A stretch of 64,000 nt of DNA from Chionis minor (lineage: Eukaryota; Chordata; Aves; Charadriiformes; Chionididae): positions 386,700 through 450,699 of the forward strand of contig VZSF01007241.1 in assembly GCA_013398295.1 (NCBI GenBank), in the 5' to 3' direction. Position numbers and translations under genes: made by a program. Below, in pieces: positions 45,730 to 59,580 of this stretch. Positions within the stretch are counted from its first letter, which is position 1. Each line of letters begins with the position of its first letter. Below the pieces are notes generated by a model. That model saw only the letters and a program-made list of their open reading frames with translations, did no database searches and was not told the origin of the DNA.

Positions 45730-48700
45730 TGTATCCCAGGATTGAAGCTAGTATTGATCCGCAGGATTGCTTGTTCATTTGTGTGTTTTGCTATATGAAA
45801 TCAATGCAAAATTACTAGAAGTCATCTTTTCCCACAAAACAGTATTTTCAGATAGAATTAGTGTGTCAGGCCTAAACAGGAATTTTTGACATCAGACCTT
45901 CAATACTTAATTCTGAAAAGCCACTGCAAAATTAGTGATGTGGATGAGGTCCTCTCTTGCACATTCTTAAACATGGTTTGGTTGGTTGGTTTTCTTCTTA
46001 CAATATGCATATGCAACTAGTAAGTTGCTGGTTTAAAAAGTTCACTGATAGAGGTTACTGACACATGTGAATGATACACAGGGATGTTTACACCAGAGCT
46101 CCCAGTGTTCTTCCTCTGCCCCCAATTACCTTCTTCCTTGATAATCTCACTATTTTACTTTGCTTAAACTTTCCACATAACTGAACTGCTTCCAAAAGCT
46201 GGAGAGTTTGCAAGATCTGCAGCAGGAGCAGGAGATAGCTTAGTGCAGTGTCAGATGCTTATGTTCTGTAAAATAGTAGGGTGTTTTTTTCTTTTAAACA
46301 ATCCCCTGTCACTTGCATGTGCACCCTGTGCCACTAGCTAAACTGGCATCCTGACTGTTCCACTGCAGCCTCATTTTGTGTATGACGATAGCAATGGTTT
46401 AGGGAGGTACGTAGGTAAGGTCCCAATTCATGCATTTTGTTCCAGTGGTGGAGCATGTGGATAGTCCCTTATATGGCTGAGCGTGTATTGTTGAGGATGT
46501 GCCAGCCAGCCTTTTCACTGCTGACGCAGCCTCTGGCATATTAATGATAAGAGGTGCCACTGCCGAGAGGACACGTCATCTTTTCTCCTGTCCCTCAGGT
46601 CACCTTTCCAGTTTCTGGGGCAGCCACCAGTTTAATGCTTCATGAACTATAGAGGCCGAGTTGTCGCAGCAGGTGAGGGATTTTAAATGAAAACACTGAA
46701 GCTTAAAATTGGCACAAAAATTCTGATAACATGTACTTTTCATTTTGGCACTCAGTTAAGTGATAGAAGACTTAAGTGATTTTTTTTTTTTCTTCCCTGC
46801 CCTCCCCTCATTTTGAAGTAGCAACAGCATTTTCTTTTGGCTGCCTCTGTTATCTCCGTGTTGAACTATTATTTTAAAATCTGTAGCTGAAACTGCACTG
46901 ACTAAGGAAGCTTTTTGGTTATGTGGTAAGGAGAATATAAAATTTTAAATGATCAGACCTTTCCAAATTGTTAGTTCCCCATGGAGGATTATTTTCTTGA
47001 GGCAGAGTATTTTATTGAGTTAAATAAAATGGTCCATTTTCTCATATCCCTTTTTTTACCTATCTCCCCATCTGTCACAGTAAATCCAAGCACTGCATAT
47101 AGTCAGAGCCATCTGGTATCATTTTCTACTCCTCAGGAGACCTTAGTGCAAACAAATTCCTCTTACTCTCTCTGTAATAGCCATCTCTGCCTGTGTTTTC
47201 TACTGTGAGGTAGGTGGCAGCAGGTCTAGCAGGTAATGGTTTAACCAAGTGCTGGGCAAGTCCCCCTTTCCTTCTGTAAATCCCTCTAGGAAATCTATAA
47301 TCTTCTTGTCAGTTGGTGGGGTTATTTTTTTTTCAATTAATGATTTCTTAATTGGCAATAGGAATTAGACTAAAGCAGTTACTGTTGATTGTGGTGCTCA
47401 GGTACTTTCCTTACTGTTCTGATTCTTTTGTTGTTCCTTATATAAAGAAGGGAAATACTTTTTTTTTTTTTCCCAGCACCTCATGACAGATGCAGAAGCT
47501 GCGCTAACATTAACTTAAATGAGAATGGCAGAGCTGTCACACCAGGATAAAAATTTTTGATAGTTGTGGACTGTCAAATGGCTGGGTGTTTAAACACAGA
47601 AATCTGCTGTTAACTTTAAGAAACTATTTCCAGGTGGATTGTGTAAAAGGCTAATGTTATCCATGAGACCTAGGAAAACTATTCTTTTTATTCAGGAGCT
47701 AGTTTAGAGCCTTCAAGGAGCTTTTGACAGTAGCAGATGTGTCAGTGTGTTATCAGCTCTATGCAGAATAAGGGAGAGATGCTGTGGAATAAATGTTGCT
47801 GTTGCTCCCTTCCTGTTCTGTGCTGGGACTTGGGAAGAAGAGGAGGGAAGCGTATTTTTATTCTCTTGAGGGTGGAAGGAGGAGGAGTGGTTGCAGTGTG
47901 GTAAGAAAGTTTGTGATGAATTTCAGATTCCTGTTCACCTCAAACTTTGTTTAAAAATAAATCTTTTTTTTTCTTACTGCCCTTCTATTGCATCTCTCAG
48001 CAGCCTTGGCTTTCCAGGGAAAAACACTGTGTGGTCATTGCTGTTTACCTGACTCCATGTATGGAACTGTAATTTTAATGTCTCTTTTTTCCAAACCATT
48101 TGTACACAAAATCATTCCGTGAATGGCTGCCTTATGATTTTTTCCACTTTAATTGTGAATGGTTAAAATAATGTTGCCGTTTTCAATTTGTTTTATTATA
48201 TTAAATTTTTACTAGATGCAGTGCTTTGGAGTTGGCTTGTCATTTACTACATGGGGTTTTGTGACAGCTCTGACAAAGAGAAATGACTGTCGTAAATGGG
48301 ATGCAGGCTGTGCAGACAGCACATTTTATTTTTGTGGAAGTGTGTTTGCTGCTTTTATTCATGTCTGTGCACCTCCTGGAAACCTGGAATGTGAAACTGC
48401 ATGACAGGAGGCTGTCTAGCAGGTTGATTTGGGCATGGGTATGAATGTGTTTAGAGGTATAAATACAGAAATGATTGACAGCTCTGCTTGAGAGGGGCGT
48501 TCACAACTTCTGTCTCCCACAGAGTCTTTAGGAGTTGGAAATCTCTGCTTACAAGGCAGAGACCCTTTTGGAGGGTGGTAAGGAGGTGATTGACTCAAGA
48601 TTGCTCCTTTTAAAAGGCTGGAGGACACACTGGGGTTAAAGAAAAAAGAGCGCACAGGAAGGAGTGAAAGCAATCTTATCAGCCCCTACCCAAAATGCAA

Positions 48701-49508
48701 ACACTAAGTACCTCTGTTCTTTTTGGAGGCTGGGAAGAAGTAGCCTTGGCCATATATATATGCCTGTGTGTGATTTGGTTTAAAAGTCAACATTGGGTAG
48801 GCATGCAAAGGTATTGAATGTCTCTACTTTGGAAAAAACTCTAGCTGACTTTTTGTTCTTGTGTTATGGGGGGGAAAACTGGTGAAACCTTTCTTGCCCC
48901 TGCTCTGTGGGTGTTTGTTGTTGGGGTTTTTTTCCCATCTTCCTGCTGTTCTCGGGTGCCACGTCACTGCTCAGCTTTCCTTGTGACTGCCCTGTGATCC
49001 TGCAGCTTACCTGTGCACAGCTCTTCAGCATCGCTCTCGCTCCTGGCTGTTGACACGGTTTTTCTGGAAGGCAGCTTGTTGCCTTCCTGCAGCCTACAAG
49101 GAGATGAAAGTCTGTGTGCAGCCACAGCTACCGAAGTTTTCTCTCTAATGCCAGTGGTGGTGGTCGTTGTAGCTGAGAGCAGATTGTGTTCTTGCTGCCA
49201 AGAGACATTGTCTTCTCAATTTCTCTGCAAGGGTTTTATTTGCCTCTGACGTCATTTTGAGTTTCGAAGAATAGCTGGAAACTAAATTTTAGAAGTGATC
49301 TTTAAGAGGTGCCCAGGCAGGGGCTATGAGGAAAACTTTGAAAGTTTTGTTTTGTTGTCTAAGCAAAGATCTGCAGGACAGTCTCCTTTTTTTTTCCCCC
49401 CCTTCCCCTACAGGCCGTATCTTAGGGTTTGCAGGTTTTATTAAAAGATTCTCAAAAATCCAGCAACTTGCACATTATGTGCTGTGTCTGTGGAAGGGGC
49501 AGATAAAA

Positions 49509-49658
49509 TATTAAACAGTAAAGAAAACATTAAATATTAAACAGTAAAGAAAACATTAAATATTAAACAGTAAAGAAAACATTAAATATAAAACAGTAAA
49601 GAAAACATTTAATATAAACCACNAAAACAGTAAAGAAAACATTTAATATAAACCACTG
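49509..49658 (+). repeat. 26-bp minisatellite
   Basis: About five and a half AT-rich copies of a 26-base unit (attaaacagtaaagaaaaca...). The shared ttaaacagtaaag motif starts at 49511, 49537 and 49563, then taaaacagtaaag at 49589. The next copy carries an insert of about 8 bases and includes the unresolved N at 49623. Later copies share the variant catttaatataaacca, suggesting separate duplication steps. Confidence 0.92.
49623..49623. other. Unresolved base in minisatellite
   Basis: A single N at the point where the 26-bp repeat phase breaks. The repeat count and the 8-base insert are therefore not certain. Confidence 0.95.
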
Positions 49659-50324
49659 AATTTCTTTTTTTTTAAATTATGTGACTTTAAAAGGCATGGC
49701 CACAGTGAGACACCTCTGACTAAAAATGTTACTTTACTAAACTTTGTTGGGACTAGATTTAATGTTTTAAAACGCATGTAGGGCACAAATAAATTAATAA
49801 ATTGAGGGAGTAAATGCTGTGTAAAAACCAGAAGGGTGCTTATCTCTTGTCAAAGCATATGTAAGTTATGGTTTCTGTCCTGATGTGTGTATGCTTTTAG
49901 GGGTTTGTAGAAGGAAATTGCTATTACCACTGCAGCATCCTATGGTTACTGCCAGGACTTTGGGCAAGGATGAGAATCGGAGCTGGGACCCTTGGAATAA
50001 CTGGGAAGCTGACTCCCTGTCACGGGGCAGTCCCTGAGGAAACACCTGCATAGGCTTCTCAGATCTGTATGTGGATCTGTGGGTTTTGCAAGTAAGTGGT
50101 TTCTAACTCTGTTACTTGACCCTGATGAAACTATCAATTGGAGCAATTTGGGAAATGTTAATGATTTGAAGCAATTTTAGAGTGAGGCAACCCCTTAAGC
50201 AGCTTGCAGATAGGTAATTAAGGACTCGCCTTCGCCTCCCTGATATGGGGATGGTACCTTGCAGCGTGCCAAGTCTTTTAGCACATGGTGAGAAGGCACT
50301 AACGGAATGCAGTCTAGAGCATGG

Positions 50325-50757
50325 ATTGCAGGGTGGTGGAGGCTGGAAGGGACCCCTGGAGGTCATCTGGTTCAACAACTCCTACTTAAGCAGGACCACC
50401 TTGAGGCAGTTATCCAGGACTGTGTCCAGACAACTCTTGAATATCTCCGAGGTGGGAGACTCCACAGCCTCTCTGGGCAACCTGTGCTAGTGCTTGGTCA
50501 CCCTTAGAGTGAAAAGCTTTCTTTTTCTCTTTTTTTTTTAATTCTCCCCTCATGTTCAGGGGGAACCTCCTGTGTTTCAGTGTGTGCCCATTGCCTCCAG
50601 TCCTGTCACTGGGCACTGCTGGGGAGAGGCTGGCTACATCCCCTTTGCGCCCTCCCTTCACGTATGTGTATACATTGATGAGATCCCTCCTATAGCTGCC
50701 ACGTTGACACAGTTTATAGATATTCTTGCTCCCCATACTCTCCAGCTGCCCTGGAGG
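50325..50757 (-). mobile_element. CR1 LINE 3'-end fragment
   Basis: Reverse-complement CR1 text runs through the region: 'ggaagggacccctggaggtc', 'actgtgtccagacaactctt', 'gactccacagcctctctggg', 'gtttcagtgtgtgcccattg' and 'acattgatgagatccctcct'. A T-rich expansion (50518-50541) interrupts it. The last tail units are missing at the 50325 side. Confidence 0.95.
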
Positions 50758-53700
50758 CAGGATTGAGTTTTAGACATACATTTTTAGAAAAGAGAAAGGG
50801 GAACAATGCTGTTATAGTGTAGGTGATGTGTGCATTCCCAAAATCTTCATGCATCCATTTAAGAGATACATGTGATGGACATGTATGGGCAATTCATTTA
50901 AAAAATGACTTTTTCTCCTCCAATTGTTATCTATGGACTTATCTAAGATTCTGTCACTTTAACTGTTAAGTGTTTTAGCTATTTCACTCAAGCAGTAAGT
51001 GATCTTCTCAGCTAATTGCTTGCTTCTGATTTTTCTGGTAGCTCATAGGACTTGTGGGATTAGGAAAAAGTATAATCTTTTTATACTGGCTTAATCACAA
51101 GATAATATGATTAATGTATAGTCAGTAGGAGAACCGAAACAAATGGCAGTGTTGCTATTGTAGCTAGTACAGGCAGATGCAAGGCAGTAAGGATGGGAAG
51201 CCAGTACTCTGCCTGATAGGCTTTTGTGGTTTTGGCAAGTAAAATTTGGTTTTAATGGTGAAGCATAATGCAGTATGTTAGCATTCTTTTAGCGTAGGTA
51301 ATAAAAATGTCATCTCAGTAGCTGGAGACTTAACCACTGCAGTTTGTTGCAAATCCTTTTGGAGATGTGGGGAAATGCTTTGGGCGCACTTATGTTACAA
51401 GAGTTACCACTAAAAACTTAAATACTGAGGAGCTGTGATGTTGCAGGCTTCCTGATGATGGCTGTAGAGTGTTCCTTCATTTGCTAAGGGAAAAAAACTT
51501 CATCAGCATTTTTCAGAGACTCATTAGGGATGAGCACAGGAGCAAGAAGATGAGCTGTCATCTATTGTTCCAGCTTACAAATTAAACCATTCTTCTACTG
51601 ATATGTGCAAGCCATATCCAAATATCCCTGCAAGCAGAATTGCGCAACATTCCACCCTCCTCACCACACGGCCCTTCTCCCTGATGTCTAGAGACTAACA
51701 AACCCTTACGCTGGATGGGGAGGTTAAGAAACACGCCTCATTCAGGAAACTTGTAGAGCTAATTAAAAGTAAGCTGTATCCCGATGACTGACACCAACTA
51801 AAAGGTAAGGTAAAATTATTAGAAAGGGGAAAAATGCTTGTTCTGTATCTGTGTGCTCCTCCAGTGTCTGAAGTAGTAATTACTTTATGATGTATGATCA
51901 CAGTTTGTTGGTGTCTGTGGATGTTAATGGACTTCTGCTATCTGAAGAAACACTTTAAACGAGATACTTGTTGGATTGTGCTGAAGCAGAGGGCTGCTAA
52001 AAACACTGTTTACAAGCCTTAGTACTAATCTGAATGGCTCTTGCTGTGACACATCATAGTCAAGCTTTCCCCGCTTACCTCCAAGAGCAGGAAGCTGTAA
52101 GTAAAATGAGTCACGTTTTAGGACTACCATGGATTTCCCTTGTTCCATTTTTTCTTTTTTGACAGAGAAACTGAGGGACAGCTGATCTTGAACAAAACTT
52201 TGTACTTACTCCTGGTGTCTCTCTGTGCAGGTTCTTCACGTGAATGTGCTTTGGTGCACACAGAGGGCTAAGTCGTGGGTCTGTTTGGGAGTTTTTCCAC
52301 GCTTATCCCTGCAGCCTTGGCTTCAGCTGTATGAAAGAGGCCTCATCTATAAAAGCTGTGTGGCAGCATGGCTCACAGGAGGGTAAATGGAGATGGGTGA
52401 GGGAGGAGATGGTCCTCTTAGCCTGCTGTATTTTGTGGAAAGCAGTATTCCCCTGGTTGATGGCTGTCCTCTACATACCAGGTTTGCAGTAGAGCTGTCA
52501 TGGTCTGCTGCTGTGTTAGATGGCACCAGTAGATCTTTGTGCCTCTGTATTTAGATAACCACTTGAGAATGCAGAAGGGAGGCAAGAAGTATGTCTTGCT
52601 CCTGTCCTGTGTATGTGGACAGCATGAGCCCTGACCTTGCAGTGACTGGCTGTGAGCAGGACCAGGAAAGAGAGAGAAACTTGGGGTGGAGGCTGCTGGA
52701 GATTAGAGCTGAGGGGTGCAGCAGAATGTGTAGGTGAAGAACATCAGTGTTGCAGTCCCTGCAGTTTCCACTCCTGAACGAAGTCCTAATTGTCATTAGC
52801 TTTTTAAGGCCTTGCCTTCAATGGTCCTAATAATGGTAGGGGTAGAAGGAATGTTGAATGTGTACACAGGAACAGTTATGGTCTCTGTGTGTGCGCTGGG
52901 CATTTTATGGACTTCAGGATGCGTTTTGGCCAGGTGACATAGCTTAGTGAGCTCTGCAGGAAGTTTTGTGTGTAGAAAACACCCAAATCAAGCCGAGGAC
53001 TCTGACATGCACATACATGCCACCTGAGTAGTGGGCAGCGCAGCTGGTTAGGCAGCAGTCACCCTGGACATGCAGCGCTACCCTTCTCCAGGGAGGAAGG
53101 GAAGGGAGGGTATGCCATGGGTTCGTAATCTCAGAAAAGAAAGCAGGCAAGCAAAGCTATGTTTATTTACTGCTGTTGTACAAGCTGCTGGTTGGAGGCA
53201 GCCTATTTAACTATTCCAGTAGTAAGCATTTTCTTTTTACATAAGCCATGTGATCACTTCGTGGTATTTAGGCTTGATGGGGAGAAAAACTGGTGTATTG
53301 CAGGAAGTCTACAGGCTCCTTCTAGAGGAAGCTTTTTGAAATGTGGCTGACCACTCTGATGTATTCTAAAGTCCCTAAAAATGCCTGTTTAGCAGAAAGC
53401 TTTTTTTTTTTCTTCTAAAGCACCATCATTGACTGTGGTGTCAATCCCTAAGGAAGCCACTCCCCCAAAAGCCAAGTACCACCCAAGTGAGTGCTTACTG
53501 TCCACAAAGCTATTGGGCTGGCTGCTTGCTATGAAATCCTTTTGCTTCAGTAAGCTGGCATCTTATTTTTCTGTCTTCCTGTAAGTCTCCTGAAGTGGTG
53601 CTATATCCACAGCTAATAGTTTGATCAATGTGATTTGTGAGCCATCCAGCATGGATCTGGGTTTGAAGGGCTGGGACTGATGGAGGGCTTTATCTGGAAC

Positions 53701-56700
53701 CAGGGCACTGAGACCATGTGATTCTCACCAAGGGATGATGTCAGGGGGATTATATATTGATAAGGATGATGTCAGATCTACAAACACTCTTCACTTTAAT
53801 ACCTGTTTGTTGAATAACTCTTTTCTTTGAGCTCTGCAGAACAGCCATGACTTCCCATGAGACACTAAAAATGTAATCCCATAAAAAAAAAAGCCCATAA
53901 TCTGTTAATGTTTCACACTAAAGGGATGGATTGATGGTGGTTGCTTTAGTTCTAATTTAAAATAGTCTCTGTGCACAGCTGTACATCTGGGAAGCTGGAG
54001 CACCATTTTCATAGGAACATGTGACACTTAATCTTTGCAAGAATGATATATCATAAATTAAGCTTGAGTTAGACTTTCTTTTGATTTCTCCACATTGTTC
54101 CAGGTACCTGCCAATACCTCCCATAATACTAACAGTTCTCTGTCTTGAAAATGGCTACAGAGCCTATCACGAGCTGTAAGAGGAAAGGGAATCCATGCTG
54201 GAAGGCAAAAGCTGAATCTTTCCAACTCTGCAGCAGCTCTCATCCAAATCTTGATTTCCTGGCCCCAGCCCAACAACTAGTTTGTTCTTTTCTGCATAAA
54301 GTACTATTATAAGGCTGCCCAGAACATCAAGGTGTAACTTTTCACTTGGGGGGAAAAAAAAAAATTACAAGCCTCCTCAATGGCTGCGGCGAGCCAGTAT
54401 GTGCAACCTTAAACTGAAAGGGAGCACCTTCTAGCTGGAGGGTGGCCTGTGATGATGGAGTGTTACTTCTGTGCTAGCTTGCATTGGTGTCTGCTTCAAA
54501 GGCTTTTTTGATGAGATTGATGAGCAAATTTTGTTGGCTTGATGTGTAGGAAAAATAGGGACAACATTTTAGCAAAATAATTCCGGCGTTAGTACAACCT
54601 GTGTCTCTGCAGGAAGGTTTTCTGAGGAAAGCTCCAGTGCATTCTCTCTGGGATGTACAGCTGCATTTCCCCCATGAGTCATCAAGAATGAAACATCCAT
54701 CTAAAATCTTTAAGTTATTATTTTGGAACAAAAATGTTTCAGAGAAAGAGGGTGAGCCTGATCTGTACCTCTGGAAGGCACGGCCACCTCAAGCTGCTGC
54801 ACATGTAATGGATCTGACCAAGTAACGGCTTTTTGCCTCTGCTGCTCTTGTTGTGAGGCAATTCTACAATTCCCTTGCTGTAGCAGTTACGTGCCATCTC
54901 ATTTATTCATGGCTAATTTAGGCCCATTTGTTTTATTGCAAGCATCAACCTTTACCAATACGTTAAAAGGGGAAAGAATGCTTGAAACTAGACAGCGGTC
55001 AAATTTTCCCTGTTCTCATTTAAACAAGCAAAGTCCTTTTAGCTTCCCATCATACTATGGGTTAACCATACCTGTCATCACCCCTCAAGTCCTTTTCTGC
55101 ATCTCTTCAGGGCTGATGAATCTGCTTGTCCAGAACTGTACAGATGGGATCTCACGTGGGTCTGGTGCGAGGGCTTATGTCCGCCTTCACTTGCAATGCA
55201 GACCACGGCTGCATTTTTCTTCTTGCACTAGTGTCATATGATTGTCCTGCTAAGGTCTTGTGTATTTGGGTATCCTTCCTCTGCTCCTATTAAATGACGA
55301 GCTACCGGATTAAATACAAAAGGATTATCTCTGTATAAATGTCTGTGTGCTTTTGGGCTGTTAGGCTTCACGAAGATCTTACAGCAAAATTAAGCCTGCT
55401 TGTGGTTCCATAAGGATTTCTGTTGCCTGGAATTTGCAGAGGTCGCTTCTGCAGAACCTGGCTCTCCCTGCTCACCTGTGGTTGACGCTTTTCCCTTGGC
55501 TGGGTTTTGTGACACTCTGTCTTGATCTTGACTTTCCCTGGCCAGCTGGAGTAAGTTTTGCATCCGACAGAAGTAACATTGAAGATCCTGTAAGCTGGCC
55601 CTTACCTTCTGTTTGTGAGAGGCAAGTTGCTTAGACCTCTTGTGTTGCACCCTAGCTCTTTCCTTCAGACAGGCCCCCAATTTATTTAGATTAGTATAAG
55701 CTTAAAGGAAGTGTTAACATAACCACTGTTATTATGATTTATGTTTTCCAGACGCCAGCAGTTACAGAACTTGCCCCACTGCTCCTTACTGCCCTAGTAT
55801 TGCTGGCTTCTGCCCATGTTCAACTCTTGGTAACTTTATGAAAGCAAGTTGCTTTTCCCTCCTCTGGAGCTGCCCGCTCTAAAGAATTTGCTGTGACTAC
55901 TCAGTCCCTTGCTTGTACTAGAAGTTTCCAGAGGAGACAATATACACATTTTTGATGTTCGAGGCTGGAGACCTCTTTTCTCTCTTGTTCTCTGCAAGAT
56001 AAAATGAAGAGACAAAGGATGAAAACCTGCTTTTCCTTGCTGCAAGTCACTGCTACCACATCTCTGGTGCAGTACAATGACAGGGGTGCTGGATCGTCCT
56101 TACATGGGAGCTCTGGGGCTTTTCATTGTGCATTTATAAATTAAGGTGATGCTGTTGGGCCCGAATCATTTTTACCCTTTGTGCAACATAATTCCAGGGA
56201 AACTTCCCTCAGCTGAAACCCTGGTTATGAGTAGTGTTTTCTCTTCAGTGCGGTGTGTGGGATGGTCACTGCCGTATTAATACTTTTCTTCTGCAATGCG
56301 GGGTTGTATTCAAGAGTTGGGGCTCAGGCAGGAGGGATGCATCTCTGCTCCTCTCCCCTGTTCCCCACCCTCTCCCTTACTGTCACTCTGAGATGGGATT
56401 TGCTGCTGCTTGGGACACATCCTCTCTGGGACCAAAAGGCCAGTCAAAGCCAAGGTGAGAGAAAGTAACAAAGCATTGAGTTTTGCTGACTCCCATTGTT
56501 TAGCGATCGATAGTGACTTTTATCAGGGACTTGCATCTATAATTTCCCTCATACCAAATGCTGCCTGTAAGCCTGAGGCAGGCAGTCTGCATTTCCTCTA
56601 CTTAAGATGCTTTGCAAGTGCCTGGGACCATGTAAAGCTAAGTGGGCCTGTGTCCAGTGCTGTGATCTAGGGTGTCTCTGCAGCGTGTCACTTCTGAACA

Positions 56701-57856
56701 ACGGTGTTGGGAAGGGCTGATGTTTGGCTATTAGAGTATTGACATGGACACATGCAGGATGGCATAGGTCAAAACAGGAGCAGATACCTTACAGCATGCA
56801 TGTGTCTCTGTTGGTTATATGATACCTCAAAACTCCAGATGTTTTACTAGGCACAATGCAGGCAGTTCTTCCCCAAATCCTAATCCTGCAGGGATGGCAC
56901 AATGCAGGAAGGAACAGTATGATGCTCATGTGCTTTCATGTGGGCATTACAAAAGACAGGGGTTCTTTCGGAGGACTGTTTACATCTGTGCAGGGAGGGA
57001 GGGTTTCAAGAGAGGAACAAGGACTTAGGGAACCAGAATAAAAAGCTTATTGTGGGAGTACCAAACGGGAGACGAACGGAGACTCGCCTGAGTGATATGA
57101 CATATTACTATGTCTCTGTGCTGTGGCCAAGAAGGAGCTGGTACCGCAGAGGCTGTGCTTGCCACATGTCCAAGATAAACAGCAAGACACGGGGATGAGC
57201 AGAATTTTGGTGCTCTAACTGTGATCAGCCATGGCCCTTTAAGGCTGAGCAAGGCGTGCAGCATGGACACTGCCCACTCTAAACCCTGCAGCCACGTGAA
57301 CTGTACCCGGGTGGGCAGTGCCAGGCTGGCACAGCAAAAGCATCCCGAGGGCAGAGGGAATCTGATTGAACTGGCTGGCTCCCACCCGCTCTGCTCCCCT
57401 TTTCCTCAGGACAAATGAGAAGAATCCGTCTCCAAGCGCAAGATTTTGGGGGTATGTGTCAGAGATGCCTGACAGTAAAACATCCGTCTCGCCCTGATTT
57501 CTGCCTGGGATGCTGCAATGTCGAGTGAAATAACCTTCCAAGCTGACTCTGGTGCAGAGGTATTTTGGCTTATGTTACTGCTGGGAGCTTTCTCTCTGGT
57601 GAGCTCTTTCTGCCTCTCTGTGTTCTCAATCTCTGGCTCTCTTCACTTTTTTTTTTTCCGTCTTTGCCTGGGATGTGCACTGTCTGTAATGCATCAGGAA
57701 GTAATACGCGATGAGGAAACTCTCATCATCTGTGCGTCAGGGAGACAATTATTGACTGAGTGCTGAGCAGTCAAGTTATTGATTCAAACCATAGCCCAGT
57801 CTCTCCGTCTGCCGCTTGGAGTGGCTGGTTACGTACTTCTGGTTCATTGCATTTAA

Positions 57857-58063
<207 letters not shown>

Positions 58064-59550
58064 TAAGCCACAGTTGCTGAGGGATGCTCAGGTGAAAACA
58101 CAAAGCCAATGGGTGCTGGGGTGAGTTTTGGAGCCTGAGTGTGTAGCTTTTCAAGCGCGGCTAGCCAGGCAGAGACAAGGAGTGCAACTTTGGGCACAGC
58201 TTCCAGGGAAGCTGTTCCAAGTCTGCTTTACACATGTGGCACCCCCGTGTGCTTTCTTCTTTATCTCCCCCCACCCTGTGCTACATGCACTTCAGGGTGG
58301 GAATAGGGACCAGCTGCCTCCATTGGATAATTGTCCTGCAATCATTGCATGATAGAGGAAGAGCCAGCTCATGTATTCTGCCTCCAAACTGCTTGACTTA
58401 GTTTACTAGCACTTCTTAAAGCTCTTTGAGTCCTCTGGGTGTGACACGGCTAGGCTGAACTGACTGTGTGTGTGCACGTGTGGTCTGCGGGACTTTGTGG
58501 ACCAGTATTTCTGTGCTGCGTGGCAGCAACAGCACGCTGGGAACAGCGAATGCAGGCTTCTTCCCTGGGGGGAAGGTGGCTCTGAATTCTCTCCCGTCTA
58601 GTGCCAGGGAGTTGTGAGCTGCTGTGTGTTGTGTATCAGCTGCCAGGAAGTCTGGAGCTGGAAAGCATTTGCTGTATCCTTTTACCAAGGGTGGATGTTC
58701 TATAACAGTGAAGCGGTGGGTCAGTCTGAGGCTTAAAGTTGCTGCAGTTTCTTTATGTGAAATGCTGAGTCTCCCAGGAGAGTTTTCCACTGGTTGTCAA
58801 CTGACAAGACGTGCCTGTTTATGGATGGGTACTTGCGCAGAAACATGGTACAGCTCTTTCTCACTGCTCATGGGGGATACATGATCCAATGGATTATGCC
58901 TTCCAGTGTTCCTGGATGGCAGATTAATGTCACTGCTGATAGACATCATTCAGTTAGATGACTAGCAGCCAAAAAACTTATGTTTTCACCCTGCTGCCAG
59001 AGATACATTCTGCGACCCAGGATTTTCTGTCATGATCTATTAAAGAAGGATAGTAGTACTTATCCACCTTTAGTAGTTTCATATCTGCGGATGAAAAAAA
59101 CTGCCAGAAAAGCAAAGTTATGTTGTTTTCTTCTCCCCTCCTTGCCTTTCCACTGGGGAAGCGCACAAATGAGTCATTAACAGAAGGCAGCACAGGAAGC
59201 CTGAGCTATCTCTGTAGTTGAAAGGCAGTTTTGTAGCCTTTGTAGCATAGTGTGTCTCAAGGCTTTTTGGAAGAATAAATTAACCTGCACGTGAGCGATG
59301 TCTGGTGGCTACCTCTGGTACTCACCTCTTGTGCGTACATTTTTGCTGCAGTCTGCAGTGTAGACACAATATATCAAATCCATTTCTAAACCCAGCTTTC
59401 CTAGTCCTGCTCTGTGTGGTAACCAGAGTGCAGTCCAGTCTAAACCTGTGAAGATGGCATGGCCTGAAAAATAAAGTTAAGTGTTGCTTGGGAAGCAGTT
59501 CTGGTTTTTGTAGCTATCTTTGACTTGCCTGCAGGTTTTATTCTTTACTT

Positions 59551-59580
59551 CCCCTCCCCCCCCCCCCCCTTTTTAACCAG
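59551..59580 (+). repeat. Poly-C / pyrimidine tract
   Basis: A run of 14 C (59556-59569) followed by T6, then aaccag. It looks like a splice-acceptor tract, but the sequence after it does not encode the expected PLEKHD1 exon 2. Confidence 0.8.

Noticed and set aside
54891..55241. 116-codon plus-strand frame between SLC39A9 and PLEKHD1
   Set aside because: No recognisable domain, no promoter or splice context, and no expected gene at this position in the syntenic block.
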